In this document: positions 42,998 to 51,567 of the stretch, piece by piece
Layout of the letters: every line of letters begins with the position of its first letter
Numbering within the stretch: the stretch's first letter is position 1
Assembly: GCF_001184025.1 (NCBI RefSeq)
Contig: NZ_BBYG01000015.1
Coordinates: 1 to 64,000 of the forward strand
From: Streptomyces maremycinicus
GTDB lineage: Bacteria; Actinomycetota; Actinomycetes; Streptomycetales; Streptomycetaceae
DNA: 64,000 bases
Reading direction: 5' to 3'
Notes under the pieces: model-generated
Told to the model about the DNA's origin: nothing
Databases searched by the model: none
Seen by the model: the letters and a program-made list of their open reading frames with translations, nothing else
Made by a program: the position numbers and the translations under genes

Positions 42998-43725
42998 GCC
43001 GCGGGTCCGCCTTCCAGGGGGGTGTCCGTGCGCGGGGCGCGCACGATGTCGGTGAGGGTCGTCTCGACGCGGTCGAGGTGGTGGCTCATGGCCTCCACCG
43101 CGTCGGGTTCGGAACCGTCGATCAGCGCCTCGACGATCGCCCGGTGCTCGCGGTTGGACTGCTCGCGCCGTCCGCCCAGCTCGTTGAGGAAGGCCGACTG
43201 GCGCGCCAGGGCGTCCCGGATCTCCTCGATGACCCGGCGGAACACGGGGTTCTGGGCGGCCTCGGCGACGGCCAGGTGGAAGAGGGTGTCCATCGCGACC
43301 CACGCGGTGGTGTCCGTCTCCCGCTCCATGCGGTCGAGCAGATGCGCCAGGTGGTCGAGGTTCTCCGGGGTGCGGCGCAGCGCCGCGTACCCGGCGACGG
43401 GGACCTCGACGTGCCGGCGCACCTCGAGCAGGTCGCTGGCCGCGTAGTCGCCGAAGGTGGGGTCCTCCACGGTGTTCGCGATCACAAAGGTGCCTTTGCC
43501 CGTCTTGGCGACGGTCAGGCCCATGGTCTGGAGCGCGCGCAGGGCCTCCCGCAGGACGGGGCGGGACACCTCGAGGGTGCGGCAGAGCTCCGCCTCGGAA
43601 GGGAGCTTGTCACCGATGGCGTAGCGGCCGCGCTCGATGGCGCCGCGCAGGTGGGTGAGTACCGCTTCCATCGCACTGACACGACGCGGCCCCGCACCAC
43701 CTGTCTGGCTGTCTGACAGGTTCAC
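42994..43725 (-). CDS. GntR family regulator, FCD (FadR) subfamily
   Basis: 243 residues. Winged helix (AIERGRYAIGDKLPSEAELCRTLEVSRPVLREALRAL in about 27-65) and all-helical FCD effector domain (about 90-230) with the metal/ligand residues in DTLFHLAVAEAAQNPVF and EHRAIVEALIDG. First gene of an operon with asparaginase, so it probably senses asparagine, aspartate or a product. CTGTCTGACAG within its first codons is a typical site for this subfamily. GTG 43725 is the only start before the helix-turn-helix. Confidence 0.92.
   Translation of the reverse strand: MNLSDSQTGGAGPRRVSAMEAVLTHLRGAIERGRYAIGDKLPSEAELCRTLEVSRPVLREALRALQTMGLTVAKTGKGTFVIANTVEDPTFGDYAASDLLEVRRHVEVPVAGYAALRRTPENLDHLAHLLDRMERETDTTAWVAMDTLFHLAVAEAAQNPVFRRVIEEIRDALARQSAFLNELGGRREQSNREHRAIVEALIDGSEPDAVEAMSHHLDRVETTLTDIVRAPRTDTPLEGGPAA
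43709..43719. promoter_or_regulatory. FCD-GntR operator CTGTCTGACAG
   Basis: Perfect 5-bp arms around one central base inside the first codons of the GntR gene; a wider repeat CCTGTC...GACAGG spans 43700-43720. Matches the CTGTCNGACAG type used by FadR-subfamily repressors. Confidence 0.5.
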
Positions 43726-43784
43726 GGAAGTGATGATCCGGGTGACCCGCCGTCGCTGTCAAGGCGCGGCCTGAAACAGAAGAT

Positions 43785-43824
43785 TCAGGGGCGGGAAGAC
43801 TGAAAGGCGTCTTCCCGCCCCTGA
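43785..43824 (-). terminator. Strong terminator of uppP
   Basis: Perfect 16-bp stem TCAGGGGCGGGAAGAC with its complement and an 8-base loop, 77 bp past the uppP stop and upstream of the GntR gene. Separates the two transcripts. Confidence 0.8.
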
Positions 43825-43900
43825 GGGGACGGCGAGGGCATTTCCCCGACCCGCGGCCGGCCGGCCGCCGAGCGGCCGCCACCGGCTTCCGGGCCCCGGT

Positions 43901-44737
43901 TCAGCTGTCGAGGACCCCGGCGGCCAGCAGGCCGAACAGCGCCACACCGACGACGAGGCGGTAGATGACGAACGCGTTGAAGGAGTGCTTGGCGACGAAC
44001 TTCAGCAGCCAGGCGATGGAGGCGTAGGCGACCACGAACGACACCAGCGTGCCGACGGCCAGGGGCGCCGCGCCGGCGCCGGTGCCCAGGGCGTCCTTCA
44101 GCTCGTAGAGGCCGGCGCCGGTCAGGGCGGGGATGCCGAGGAAGAACGACAGCCGGGTGGCGGCCACCCGGTCCAGGTCGAGCATCAGCGCGGTGGACAT
44201 GGTGGCGCCGGAGCGGGAGAAGCCGGGGAAGAGCAGCGCGAGGATCTGCGAACTGCCCACCAGCATCGCGTCCTTGAACGAGGTGTCGTCCTCGCCGCGC
44301 TTGTGGCGGCCCATCTGGTCGGCCGCCCACATCACACCGCTGCCGACGATCAGCGAGCCGGCGACCACCCACAGCGAGGCCAGCGGCCCCTCGATGAGCG
44401 GCTTGGCGGCGAGCCCCACGACGACGATCGGGATCGTCGCGTAGATCACCCACCAGGCGAACTTGTAGTCGTGGTGGTGACGCTCGTCGCGGCTGCGCAG
44501 ACCCCGGAACCAGGCCGAGACGATCCGCACGATGTCCTTGCGGAAGTACACGAGCACCGCGGCGATCGCCCCGACCTGGATGACGGCCGAGAAGCCGACG
44601 ACGGCGTCGTCGTCCACCGGGATGCCCATCAGGCCCTCGGTGATCTTCAGGTGGCCGGTGGAGGAGACGGGGAGGAACTCGGTCACTCCCTCGACGGCTC
44701 CGAGGACGACGGCTTGGCCGACGGAGATGGCGCTCAT
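43901..44737 (-). CDS. uppP: Undecaprenyl-diphosphatase UppP (BacA)
   Basis: 278 residues, multi-pass membrane enzyme that recycles undecaprenyl diphosphate for peptidoglycan synthesis; overexpression gives bacitracin resistance. The two signature motifs are present: VEGVTEFLPVSSTGHL (about 15-30) and PGFSRSGATMSTALML (about 170-185). ATG 44737. A strong hairpin terminator follows at 43785. Confidence 0.96.
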   Translation of the reverse strand: MSAISVGQAVVLGAVEGVTEFLPVSSTGHLKITEGLMGIPVDDDAVVGFSAVIQVGAIAAVLVYFRKDIVRIVSAWFRGLRSRDERHHHDYKFAWWVIYATIPIVVVGLAAKPLIEGPLASLWVVAGSLIVGSGVMWAADQMGRHKRGEDDTSFKDAMLVGSSQILALLFPGFSRSGATMSTALMLDLDRVAATRLSFFLGIPALTGAGLYELKDALGTGAGAAPLAVGTLVSFVVAYASIAWLLKFVAKHSFNAFVIYRLVVGVALFGLLAAGVLDS

Positions 44738-44831
44738 GGAATCCAGTTCTGAGGAGACGAATCGGTCGACAGCGTTGTAGACGCTCCGGTGTCGTGCACA
44801 GTCCTACCAGGCGCGGTGCCGGCCGGACCGC

Positions 44832-45197
44832 CTACGACCACGCCCACTGCCCCACGGCGACCCCGGCGGACGCGGCCCCCAGACCCACCACCACGCTCGC
44901 GACGGCGTTGGCGGCGGCGAAGAGGCCCGCGCCGGACTCGGCCAGCCGCAGGGTCTCGTACGAGAACGTCGAGTATGTCGTCAGCGCCCCGCAGAAGCCG
45001 GTCCCCAGGAACAATCGCAGGTCGGGGCCGACGGCTGCGGCGCCGGTCAGGGCACCGAGGACGAGACAGCCGCTGATGTTGACGACGAACGTCCCCCAGG
45101 GGAAGAGCGAGTCGCGCCGGGCCTGCACCGCACGGTCGGTCAGATAGCGCAGCGGGGCGCCGATCATGCCGCCGATGACGACCACCAGCCAGTTCAC
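44832..45197 (-). CDS. crcB: Fluoride channel CrcB/FluC (first copy)
   Basis: 121 residues, four membrane helices. Landmarks: GGMIGAPLRYL, GTFVVNISGCLVLG (with the central Na+-site region) and GFCGALTTYSTFSYET. Exports fluoride as a dual-topology dimer. GTG 45197 overlaps the DUF190 stop (GTGA), so the last gene of a three-gene operon. Paired with a second CrcB upstream; heterodimers are possible. Confidence 0.95.
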   Translation of the reverse strand: MNWLVVVIGGMIGAPLRYLTDRAVQARRDSLFPWGTFVVNISGCLVLGALTGAAAVGPDLRLFLGTGFCGALTTYSTFSYETLRLAESGAGLFAAANAVASVVVGLGAASAGVAVGQWAWS

Positions 45198-45622
45198 AAC
45201 GACTTCTTACCCTTCATGTCCGGATCGCCCTGGTTCCCGTCACGGCTCGCGCCGCGATCTCCGGCCCGGTCCCCGGCCGGGTCTGCGCCCCTGCCGACGT
45301 ACCGGACGACCTCGCAGGGATCGAGGGTCACCAGGCCTTCCGTCACCAGTTCGTCGAGCTCGGGCAGGAAGGCCCGCACCCGCTCCTCGGTGTCCACGAC
45401 GACGATCGCGACCGGCAGGTCCTCGCTGAGCGAGAGCAGCCGGGAGGTGTGGATCAGCGAGGAGGCGCCGAAGCCCTCGATACCGCGGAAGACGCTGGCG
45501 CCCGCGAGACCGGCCGCGCGGGCGCGGTGCACGATCTCGGTGTAGAGGGGCTTGCGGTGCCAGGTGTCGTTCTCGCCGACGAGGACGGTCAGCCGCAGGG
45601 CACTGCCGGTCGGTCTCGTCAT
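45194..45622 (-). CDS. DUF190 protein between two fluoride channels
   Basis: 142 residues. Small PII-like alpha/beta fold: LRLTVLVGENDTWHRKPLYTEIVHRARAAGLAGASVFRGIEGFG is characteristic of DUF190. Known to accompany crcB genes; the role is undefined, perhaps a regulator of the channel in response to a nucleotide. Stop and start codons overlap both neighbours (TGATG with the upstream crcB, GTGA with the downstream one), so the three are made in fixed ratio. The last 30 residues (ADPAGDRAGDRGASRDG) are a polar extension. Confidence 0.93.
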   Translation of the reverse strand: MTRPTGSALRLTVLVGENDTWHRKPLYTEIVHRARAAGLAGASVFRGIEGFGASSLIHTSRLLSLSEDLPVAIVVVDTEERVRAFLPELDELVTEGLVTLDPCEVVRYVGRGADPAGDRAGDRGASRDGNQGDPDMKGKKSL

Positions 45623-46074
45623 CACTGCCTCCGCAGGAGAACGCGCCGGGTCGCGGTCGCCGCGGCCCAGACGGCGAGGAGCGCCGCGGACAGGGTCGCG
45701 GCGAGGTAGGCCAGGGCCGTGCCGGGACGGCCCTCGCCGAGCAGGTTCCGGATGTCGACGGCGTACGTCGAGAAGGTGGTGAAGCCGCCGAGCACACCGG
45801 TGCCGAAGAACGGCCGCACCAGGCGGTGGGCGGTCACCGCCTCGGTGATCACCACCAGGAAGACTCCGATCACGGCGCAACCGACGACGTTCACCCAGAA
45901 GGTCGTCCAGGGGAAGCCGCCGGTCTGGGTGGGCCACCGGAGGGAGGCCGCGTAGCGGGCGGCGGCGCCGATCCCGCCGCCGACGGCCACGACGGTGACC
46001 ACCGGGAGCTGACCGGCTCCGGTGGGCCGCCGTGCCGTGCCGGTGCGGAGGTTCTCGGCCTCCGGAGCTGTCAT
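45622..46074 (-). CDS. crcB: Fluoride channel CrcB/FluC (second copy)
   Basis: 150 residues, longer than the other copy by a polar N-terminus (MTAPEAENLRTGTARRP). Four helices with GGGIGAAARY, TTFWVNVVGCAVIGVF and FGTGVLGGFTTFSTYAVD. First gene of the operon; ATG 46074 has GGGAGA upstream. I looked for a fluoride riboswitch in the 80-bp leader and found only a partial GATGAGGC-like match, not the full pattern. Confidence 0.94.
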   Translation of the reverse strand: MTAPEAENLRTGTARRPTGAGQLPVVTVVAVGGGIGAAARYAASLRWPTQTGGFPWTTFWVNVVGCAVIGVFLVVITEAVTAHRLVRPFFGTGVLGGFTTFSTYAVDIRNLLGEGRPGTALAYLAATLSAALLAVWAAATATRRVLLRRQ

Positions 46075-46154
46075 GCCGTGTGTCTCCCGCCCGGTCCGGG
46101 ACCGTCCCGCCTCATCGGACCGATCATGACCGGGCACCAGCGTAACGCCGTCCC

Positions 46155-47123
46155 TCACTTGGTCACGGGCGCCTCGCAGACCGCGATGCCGCGCTCCCGG
46201 AGGCTGCCCAGTACCAGCCGGCCTCCGGTCTCGCAGACGCTGGTGACCATGCGGAACCCGGAGCGGCGGCGGGTGAGGTGGTGGACGGTCCGGCCGTCGT
46301 CGTCCACCGCCAGCACCCCCACCGTGCCCGAGGGACGGTACGGCGCTTTCAGGGCGAGGCGGGCGGCGCGACGGCGTGCGGCGGGGCCGGCGCGGTGCAG
46401 GAGGTCGAGCGGGGGGACGCGCGGACCGGCCAGCGCCACCCAGACCGGGCCGTCGGGCGCGCCGCGCCACAGGTTGTCCGGGAACCCCGGCAGGTGCTCG
46501 ACGAGGGGCTCGGCCCGGCCCGCCCGGGGACCGGTGAGGTGGAAGCGGGTGAGGCGGCGGGCGCCGGTCTCGGCCACGATCAGGAAGGAGTCGTCGCCGG
46601 AGCGCGCGAGGCCGTTGGCGAACTGGAGCCCCTCCAGGACGACTTCGGCGTCCCGGGCGCCTGGTTCGAGGCGCAGCAGGCGCCCGGTGCCGGTGTGTTC
46701 GACGAGGTCGCCCATCCAGTCCCGCAGGGGGTGCACCCGGCTGGACACGGTGAAGTAGACGGTGCCGTCGGGCAGCGCGACGACGTTGCTGCAGAAGCGC
46801 AGCCGCTCCCCCGCCGCCGTCTCGGTCAGGACCCGGACGTCGCCGGTGCCTCCCTCGAGGTCGACGCGCAGCAGCGCGCCGTCGGCGCAGCACACCAACA
46901 GGTCGCCCTCCGGTAGGAGTTCGAGACCGAGCGGCCGGCCGCCGATCTCGGCGATGTGCTCGATCCGAGCGGCGGGCGGGTCGTCCGGGCCGTCGACACG
47001 CAGGATCCGCCCGTCCGCCACCCCGGTGAGCACCCGCCCTCTGGAGTCGGCGACGACGTCTTCGGGGCCCTGCCCGGGGAGGGTGATGTACCTGAGGGGG
47101 ACGAGAGGTGTCCGACGGTCCAT
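46155..47123 (-). CDS. SMP-30/gluconolactonase (strictosidine synthase-like) beta-propeller
   Basis: 322 residues. Six-bladed propeller repeats visible as LPGQGPEDVVADSRGRVLTGVADGRILRV, EIGGRPLGLELLPEGDLLVCCADGALLRV, CSNVVALPDGTVYFTVSS and LQFANGLARSGDDSFLIVAETGARRLTRF. Calcium-dependent lactonase or strictosidine-synthase-like hydrolase; no signal peptide. ATG 47123 fits the family start. Not clearly in an operon with the fluoride genes. Confidence 0.9.
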   Translation of the reverse strand: MDRRTPLVPLRYITLPGQGPEDVVADSRGRVLTGVADGRILRVDGPDDPPAARIEHIAEIGGRPLGLELLPEGDLLVCCADGALLRVDLEGGTGDVRVLTETAAGERLRFCSNVVALPDGTVYFTVSSRVHPLRDWMGDLVEHTGTGRLLRLEPGARDAEVVLEGLQFANGLARSGDDSFLIVAETGARRLTRFHLTGPRAGRAEPLVEHLPGFPDNLWRGAPDGPVWVALAGPRVPPLDLLHRAGPAARRRAARLALKAPYRPSGTVGVLAVDDDGRTVHHLTRRRSGFRMVTSVCETGGRLVLGSLRERGIAVCEAPVTK

Positions 47124-47257
47124 CGGGGCCGCCCTTCCTTGGGGAGGCGGCCATCCTCCCAGCCGGGCACGGTGTCGGCGGGCCGTGGCCGGGGTCCTTT
47201 GCCGGGCCTTTCCGGAGGGTGGACCCTCCGTCCTCTGCCGCCCCTTCCCGACGTCCC

Positions 47258-47545
47258 TCACCACCCCTTCTCGAACATGCGCGCCACTGCGGCGATGCGC
47301 ATCTCGTCGCGCCGGTAGTAGGTGCGCCGGCCGATCCGCTTGGCGCGCAGCAGGCCGATGCCGGCGAGCAGACCGAGGTGGGTGCCGGCCACCTGGCGGC
47401 GCACGCCCAGCTTCGCCGCGACGAGGTCCGCCGTGACGCCGTCCTCGACGAGGTCGCCGTGCCGCTGCGGCGGGAAGTGCCGGGCAGGCTCCTTCAGCCA
47501 CTCCAGTATGTCCAGTCGCCTCTCGCTCACGGGAGTCCTCAGCAT
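47258..47545 (-). CDS. ArsR/SmtB family regulator
   Basis: 95 residues: a single winged helix (SERRLDILEWLKEPARHFPP, DGVTADLVAAKLGVRRQVAGTHLGLLAGIGLLRAKRIGRRTYYRRDE). There are no Cys residues, so it does not have the usual metal-thiolate sensor site; it may be a non-metal sensor. Lies between SMP-30 and galactanase genes. ATG 47545 has GGAGGGG upstream. A 27-bp inverted repeat at 47654 is a candidate operator. Confidence 0.9.
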   Translation of the reverse strand: MLRTPVSERRLDILEWLKEPARHFPPQRHGDLVEDGVTADLVAAKLGVRRQVAGTHLGLLAGIGLLRAKRIGRRTYYRRDEMRIAAVARMFEKGW

Positions 47546-47653
47546 CGTCGTCCCCTCCGTCCCGGCGGTCGGGGCTCCCCCGGCACCGCGTCGTCCCACT
47601 GTTCCGCAGCCGGGGCCGCCGTGTCCCGCACTCCGCGAGCCTTGGCCGGGATC

Positions 47654-47680
47654 GAACACCCTTGCTCCACAAGGGTGTTC
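47654..47680. promoter_or_regulatory. 27-bp inverted repeat upstream of arsR-like gene
   Basis: Perfect 11-bp arms GAACACCCTTG and CAAGGGTGTTC with a 5-base spacer, 109 bp before the ArsR start. Candidate operator; could also act as a secondary terminator for the galactanase transcript. Confidence 0.45.
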
Positions 47681-47703
47681 GGATGAACGTCCGGAAGACG
47701 GTC

Positions 47704-47736
47704 GGGGGTCCGGCCGCACGGTGCGGCCGGACCCCC
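47704..47736 (-). terminator. Terminator of the GH53 gene
   Basis: 16-bp perfect arms GGGGGTCCGGCCGCAC and its complement around one base (the real loop must open a few pairs), 22 bp past the galactanase stop. Confidence 0.75.
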
Positions 47737-47757
47737 GCTCCGGGTGAGGAGGGCGGA

Positions 47758-49326
47758 TCAGCGGTGGCTGAACCACGACATGGAGGACAGGGCCTTGTCG
47801 TCGTAGCCGAACAGGGCCTGGTTCTCCCAGCCGTTGCCGGAGGCGGCGTCGGTCGGGTCCCAGCCGTTGCCGGTGACGGCGGTCCAGGTGGACTCCCAGT
47901 AGAAGAGGCCCAGGCCGCGGCCGTTGGGGACGGCCTCCACGATGCTCGCCACGTCGTTCATCCACCGGGTCTGGCCGGCGACGGTCGCCGGGTAGCCCGG
48001 GACCAGCTCGCTCGACAGGTCGATGATGTTCTCGGTCGAGTCCTCGCTGTCCAGCCGGAAGGGGTAGGCCGTCTCGGCGACGTAGACCGGCCGGGCGTAG
48101 CGGGAGGCGGCGTCGTCGAGGGTGGTCTGGAAGTCGGCGAGCGTGCCGTGCCAGTACCCGTAGTACGACAGGCCGATGACGTCGAACTTCACGCCGTTGG
48201 AGACGGCGTTGTCGAACCACCAGCGGGTGCCTGCCAGGTCACCGCCCTTGGCCAGGTGCAGCGCCACGCTCGTACCGGAGTTGACGGCCTTGACCGCGTC
48301 GTAGCCGGAGTTGAGCAGTCCGGCGAGCTGCGACCAGTTGTCGGTGGAGCCCGTGGACCACAGCATGCCGCCGTTGATCTCGTTGCCGACCTGCACCATG
48401 TCGGCGGTGGTGCCCTGTGCCTTGAGGGCGTTGAGGACGTCGTAGGTGTGGTTGTAGACGTCCGTCTTCAGCTGGCTGTAGGAGTGTCCCGCCCACGCGG
48501 CGGGCACGGTCTGCGCCCCGGGGTCGGCCCAGGTGTCCGAGTAGTGGAAGTCCACCAGGAGCTTCGTGCCCTGCGCCTTGATGCGCTTGGCCGCCGCCAG
48601 GACCCGCGCCTTGTTGTTGTAGCCGTCGGCGGGGTTCACCCAGACCTTCACGCGCGCGTAGTTCTGCCCGGCGTTCTTCAGGACGGCGAGCGCGTCCTGG
48701 GTGGTGCCGGAGCTGTTCTTGTAGACGCCGCCGAGGGCCTCGCTCTTGATGAGCGACGACACGTCCGAGCCCTTGACGGTCAGGCCGGTGGAGCCCGACG
48801 CGAAGGTCAGGTCGTCGACGTTGATCCAGTTCCCGGCGTTGGCGTCGGAGTCGACGCTGATGGTGCACTGGTTGTTCGTCACCGCGACGGAGGTGACGAC
48901 GCGGATCCAGCCGCTCGCCGAGACAGGCAGGGCGGTCCGCTGCTCGGCGCCGCCGCAGTTCTTCAGCGCCAGGTACGCGGAGTTCTGGCCGCCGCCGGAG
49001 CGCACCCAGGCGGTGAGCTTGTAGGTCCCGTTGGTGAGTCCGGACAGGTACTGGTACGTCTCGACCTTGTAGGCGGAGGCCGAGTAGTGCGAGAGGCGGT
49101 ACCCGCCCGAGTGGCCACCGGCCTCGGTGAAGGAGGCGGCGTTCTGCCCGGCCGCCGAGTACGTCGACCAGCCGGAAGGTGTCGCGGTGCCGGCACCGTC
49201 GGTCTCGAAGCCGCCGTTGGTGAGCGTGCCGGCCGCCTGCGCGGTCTGCGCGGGCAGGACCGTGAGGGCGAGCCCCGCGGCGAGCGGCAGCAGCAGGGTT
49301 CTGAGTGTGCGTCTGGGATGGAACAT
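47758..49326 (-). CDS. Secreted arabinogalactan endo-beta-1,4-galactanase (GH53)
   Basis: 522 residues. Signal peptide about 1-32 (LPAQTAQA), a galactose-binding-like beta-sandwich (about 33-180, TLTNGGFETDGAG) that probably binds galactan, then the GH53 barrel. Catalytic acid/base Glu lies in QVGNEINGGMLW and the nucleophile Glu in YVAETAYPF. It cuts beta-1,4-galactan side chains of pectin to galacto-oligosaccharides, which the neighbouring transporter and GH42 enzyme would use. ATG 49326. A strong terminator follows. Confidence 0.94.
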   Translation of the reverse strand: MFHPRRTLRTLLLPLAAGLALTVLPAQTAQAAGTLTNGGFETDGAGTATPSGWSTYSAAGQNAASFTEAGGHSGGYRLSHYSASAYKVETYQYLSGLTNGTYKLTAWVRSGGGQNSAYLALKNCGGAEQRTALPVSASGWIRVVTSVAVTNNQCTISVDSDANAGNWINVDDLTFASGSTGLTVKGSDVSSLIKSEALGGVYKNSSGTTQDALAVLKNAGQNYARVKVWVNPADGYNNKARVLAAAKRIKAQGTKLLVDFHYSDTWADPGAQTVPAAWAGHSYSQLKTDVYNHTYDVLNALKAQGTTADMVQVGNEINGGMLWSTGSTDNWSQLAGLLNSGYDAVKAVNSGTSVALHLAKGGDLAGTRWWFDNAVSNGVKFDVIGLSYYGYWHGTLADFQTTLDDAASRYARPVYVAETAYPFRLDSEDSTENIIDLSSELVPGYPATVAGQTRWMNDVASIVEAVPNGRGLGLFYWESTWTAVTGNGWDPTDAASGNGWENQALFGYDDKALSSMSWFSHR

Positions 49327-49427
49327 CGTCGTCCGTCGTCCCTTCGACGTGATGGATGGGTTCCCTCCGGTGTGAGGGGCCCCCTCCGCCCGCGGCTCGC
49401 GGCTCCACGGGCGAAGGGGGAGTCGGC

Positions 49428-51449
49428 TCAGCCGTCGAGTCGCACGACCCGTACGGCTCCCGCCGGGACCGAGAGGCGGCCGGCGGCGCGTTCGCCCGTC
49501 AGCAGTTCGGTGCCGGGGGTCTCCAGCGGCACCTTGGCGTCGGTGGCGGTGTGGTTGACGGCGAAGAGGTAGCTGCCCGTCCCGCCGGAGCGGCGCACGA
49601 CCTCGACGTCGCGCGGGAGGTCGGCGCGCGGGGCGATCGCCGCGTCCTCGGCGGCCCGGCCGAGCAGCGCGTCCAGGCCCTCGGGGCCGAGGCGGGTGGA
49701 GACGTACCAGGCGGTGCCCTCGCCGAGCCGGTGCCGGGTGACGGCGGGCCTGCCCTCGGTGAGGCCGTCGGCGTAGGTCCAGACGGTCTCGGCGCCGCGC
49801 GGCACCACGAATTCCGTCCACACGTCTCCGTCGAGCGCGGTGCCGTCGGGGCCGGTGACGCGCACGCTCTCGCCCCGGAGCAGCGGTGAGAACTCCTCGA
49901 CCGTCAGGCCCAGGACGTCGCGGAGCGCGCCGGGGTAGGAGCCCTCGTGGACGGCGTCGTGCTCGTCGACGATGCCGGAGAAGTACGACACGACCAGGGT
50001 GCCGCCGTTCGCGACGTACTCCCTGAGGTTGTTCCCGGCCGCCTCCGTCATCAGGTAGAGGGCGGGCACCACGACCAGCGGATACGCCGAGAGGTCCGCC
50101 TCGGGGTGGGCGAAGTCCACGGTGAGGTGGCGGTCGTAGAGGGCCTCGTAGAAGGCGTCGGCGCGCTCGCGCGGATCGGCGTCCTCGCTGGGCCGCCAGG
50201 CGAGGTCCTGCGCCCACCAGGAGTGCCAGTCCCACAGGACCGCGACGTCGGCCTCGGTGCGGGTGCCGCGGATCGCGGTGAGGGAGTCGAGCGAGGCGCC
50301 GAGCTCGACGACCTCACGCCACACACGGGTGTCGGTGCCGCCGTGCGGGACCATCGCCGAGTGGAACTTCTCGGCGCCGCGCCGGGACTGGCGCCACTGG
50401 AAGAACATGGCGCCCTCGGAACCCCGGGCCACATGGGCGAGGGAGTTGCGGGCCATCTGACCGGCCGCCTTTGCGGGGTTGCGCGGCTGCCAGTTCACCC
50501 CGGAGGTGGAGTGCTCCAGGAGGATCCAGGGCGCGCCGCCGCCGACGGAGCGGGTGAGGTCGGCGGCCATCGCGAGGTTGACGTGGGTGCGGCGGCCGTC
50601 GGTGATCAGGTAGTGGTCGTTGGTGACGAGGTCGACCTCGCGGCCCCAGGCCCAGTAGTCGACCGAGTCGCACTGGCTGAGGGCGGTCATGAAGTTGGTC
50701 GTCACCGGGACCCCGGGCGCGAGGCGGTGCAGGATGTCCCGCTCCATGCGGAAGTTCTCGCGCATGGTGGCGTCGGCGAAGCGCCGGTAGTCGAGCGCCT
50801 GCCCGGGGTTGCCGACCGTGGGGGTGGCGCGCGGCGGGTTGATGTCCTCGAAGCGTGCGTAGCGCTGGCCCCAGAAGGCGGTGCCCCAGGCGTCGTTGAC
50901 CGCGTCGACGCTGCCGTAGGCGGTCTCCAGCCAGCGGCGGAAGTGGGCGGCGCAGGAGTCGCAGTAGCAGGCGGAGACGGGCACGCCGTACTCGTTGTGC
51001 ACGTGCCACATCGCCAGCGCCGGGTGGTCGCCGTAGCGCTCGGCGAGACGGGTGGTGATGTTCGCCGCGGCGGCGCGGTAGTCCGCGTTGCTGTGACAGA
51101 TGGCGGCCCGGGAGCCGAACTCGTAGCGCACGCCCTCCGGGGTCACGGGCAGCGCTTCGGGATGCTCGCGGTAGAACCAGACCGGCGGCGCCACGGTCGG
51201 GGTGCCCAGGTCGACGCGGATGCCGTTGTCGTGCAGCAGGCCGATGACGCGGTCCAGCCAGCCGAAGTCGTACTCCCCCGGCGACGGTTCCAGCAGGGCC
51301 CAGGAGAAGATCCCGACACTCACCATGGTGACGCCGGCCTCGCGCATCAGCCGGACGTCGTCCTGCCAGACGCTTTCCGGCCACTGCTCGGGGTTGTAGT
51401 CCCCACCGAAGGCGAGCCTGGTGAGGCCCTTGGGGCTGGTCTCCGGCAT
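49428..51449 (-). CDS. Beta-galactosidase (GH42)
   Basis: 673 residues, full length. Catalytic acid/base Glu153 (HVHNEYG) and nucleophile Glu312 (LLEHSTSG) are both present; YCDSCAAHF gives part of the Cys zinc cluster. There is no signal peptide, so it hydrolyses imported galacto-oligosaccharides. It precedes the galactanase gene (101 bp) on the minus strand and is divergent from the sugar transporter, with LacI-type sites between them. ATG 51449 has a CAGGAGAG site. Confidence 0.95.
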   Translation of the reverse strand: MPETSPKGLTRLAFGGDYNPEQWPESVWQDDVRLMREAGVTMVSVGIFSWALLEPSPGEYDFGWLDRVIGLLHDNGIRVDLGTPTVAPPVWFYREHPEALPVTPEGVRYEFGSRAAICHSNADYRAAAANITTRLAERYGDHPALAMWHVHNEYGVPVSACYCDSCAAHFRRWLETAYGSVDAVNDAWGTAFWGQRYARFEDINPPRATPTVGNPGQALDYRRFADATMRENFRMERDILHRLAPGVPVTTNFMTALSQCDSVDYWAWGREVDLVTNDHYLITDGRRTHVNLAMAADLTRSVGGGAPWILLEHSTSGVNWQPRNPAKAAGQMARNSLAHVARGSEGAMFFQWRQSRRGAEKFHSAMVPHGGTDTRVWREVVELGASLDSLTAIRGTRTEADVAVLWDWHSWWAQDLAWRPSEDADPRERADAFYEALYDRHLTVDFAHPEADLSAYPLVVVPALYLMTEAAGNNLREYVANGGTLVVSYFSGIVDEHDAVHEGSYPGALRDVLGLTVEEFSPLLRGESVRVTGPDGTALDGDVWTEFVVPRGAETVWTYADGLTEGRPAVTRHRLGEGTAWYVSTRLGPEGLDALLGRAAEDAAIAPRADLPRDVEVVRRSGGTGSYLFAVNHTATDAKVPLETPGTELLTGERAAGRLSVPAGAVRVVRLDG

Positions 51450-51472
51450 GGATCTCTCCTGTGTAATCGATC

Positions 51473-51488
51473 ATTTGGGAACGTGCAC
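51473..51488. promoter_or_regulatory. Secondary LacI-type operator near the GH42 promoter
   Basis: TTGGGAACGTGCACAC resembles the better site at 51564 (GGAACG-N2-CACA versus TGAACG-N2-CACA) and is 24 bp before GH42, so one repressor may control both directions. Confidence 0.35.
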
Positions 51489-51536
51489 ACACGGCGGCGG
51501 CGTTCGGAGCCCAACATAACCGCACAGCAACAACCA

Positions 51537-51567
51537 TTGACAAGTGTCCGGGATGTTTCTCTACTGT
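51537..51567 (+). promoter_or_regulatory. Promoter of the galactoside ABC operon
   Basis: Perfect -35 TTGACA (51537-51542), 17 bp, then TCTACT (51560-51565); a TACTGT alternative is two bases on. The LacI-type operator covers the start point. Confidence 0.6.

Noticed and set aside
44145..44451. Plus-strand open frame within uppP
   Set aside because: Lies wholly antisense to a clear UppP gene; lacks a ribosome site.
46075..46160. Fluoride riboswitch before the crcB operon
   Set aside because: Only a GATGAGGC-like piece matches; the second conserved strand and pseudoknot are not found by eye.
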